Shown here: positions 32,061-32,320 of the stretch, piece by piece
How the letters are laid out: each line of letters opens with the position of its first letter
Position numbering within the stretch: position 1 is the stretch's first letter
From: UBA1081 sp964443825
GTDB taxonomy: Bacteria > Bacillota > Clostridia > Oscillospirales > Acutalibacteraceae
Direction of reading: 5' to 3'
Length of the DNA stretch: 32,320 bases
Assembly: GCA_964443825.1 (NCBI GenBank)
Contig: CAYUEV010000014.1
Location: 1-32,320 of the forward strand
Notes under the pieces: model-generated
What the model saw: only the letters and a program-made list of their open reading frames with translations
The model's database searches: none
What the model was told of the DNA's origin: nothing
Made by a program: the position numbers and the translations under genes

Positions 32061-32320
32061 GCCCGGTTCACAAGACGGAATCCGAAAAAAGCCGTAAACG
32101 AATCTTCAGTTTGACGAACGGGAACGGTATATAAGGCGCAGAAAACAAACAGAGCGGCAAAAAGACGCTAAAGTCCAAAAGAGCGCCGAAAGTACGGGTA
32201 AGCGCGGCGGGCGCGTGGAGAAAAAGTTAGTTTCTTAATCGGAGAGACTGCGGGCGGCTCCATTTGCCGTTTCGCCCTAAACTTAAAACTCCGGCGGATC
32301 TTAAACCCGTCGGAGTCGTT
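32061..32320 (+). other. Non-coding, hairpin-rich region at the window end
   Basis: No convincing gene on either strand. A-rich bases alternate with GC arms: a GGCGC...GCGCC pair encloses AGCG...CGCT around 32132-32193, GGGCG pairs with CGCCC around 32255-32277, and the last 30 bases form a 10-bp stem ACTCCGGCGG (32288-32297) with CCGTCGGAGT (32307-32316). It could be a long leader or a second RNA that ends just outside. Confidence 0.35.

Noticed and set aside
31946..32134. Plus-strand open frame of 62 codons at the right end
   Set aside because: Starts inside the -10 box, has Phe runs from the T tracts and spans an intrinsic terminator.

Overview
The window looks like the chromosome of a low-to-moderate GC Firmicute of class Clostridia. 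A gut Oscillospirales/Ruminococcaceae-type organism is my best guess. This rests on strong Shine-Dalgarno sequences, consensus sigma-A promoters of the form TTGACA-17-TATAAT, the unlinked rpoBC and str gene order, a DUF951 protein, a glutamine synthetase-family gene followed by an ANTAR regulator, and a secreted dockerin protein. No phage, insertion sequence, CRISPR array or rRNA gene was seen.

Layout. Positions 1-1055 hold a decayed SRAP (HMCES/YedK-like) gene and an Rrf2-type regulator with its own promoter and terminator. Positions 1069-4295 hold a DUF951-U32 peptidase pair on the minus strand, diverging from a DtxR-family regulator followed by mscL. Positions 4312-17102 are the informational core, all on the minus strand: rpoB-rpoC, then rpsL-rpsG-fusA-tuf. 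rpoBC, the str operon and tuf each have a visible promoter, and long structured leaders or intercistronic hairpins lie in between. Positions 17219-19089 carry guaB and a TM2 protein in one transcript. Positions 19090-19482 contain heptamer repeats and the remains of an MNT-type nucleotidyltransferase. Positions 19484-21815 are a GNAT-DUF2079 operon. Positions 21832-23827 are one unrecognised membrane protein with its own promoter and terminator. Positions 23841-29510 form a minus-strand operon: two paralogous membrane-anchored proteins, purA, a glutamine synthetase-like gene and an ANTAR regulator. Positions 29525-29772 are a tRNA-Thr(CGU) gene with a structured leader. The right end has a VanZ-like gene, a dockerin-bearing penicillin-recognising-type hydrolase, and an apparently untranslated stretch with a promoter, a terminator and several hairpins.

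How the genes fit together. The core is transcription and translation machinery plus purine synthesis (guaB towards GMP, purA towards AMP), which is standard housekeeping. The most unusual items are: (a) a GS-family protein with non-canonical residues at several active-site positions, co-transcribed with an ANTAR protein whose receiver lacks the phosphoacceptor Asp; (b) a dockerin hydrolase whose expected catalytic Ser is Cys; (c) a very acidic C-terminal extension on RpoB; (d) palindromes inside the promoter of a DtxR-type regulator that carries iron-type ligands; (e) heptanucleotide repeat tracts, two of them beside decayed genes; (f) candidate small RNAs or leaders at 31954-32320 and 29635-29737.

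All family names come from reading the sequences by eye. No database search was run.
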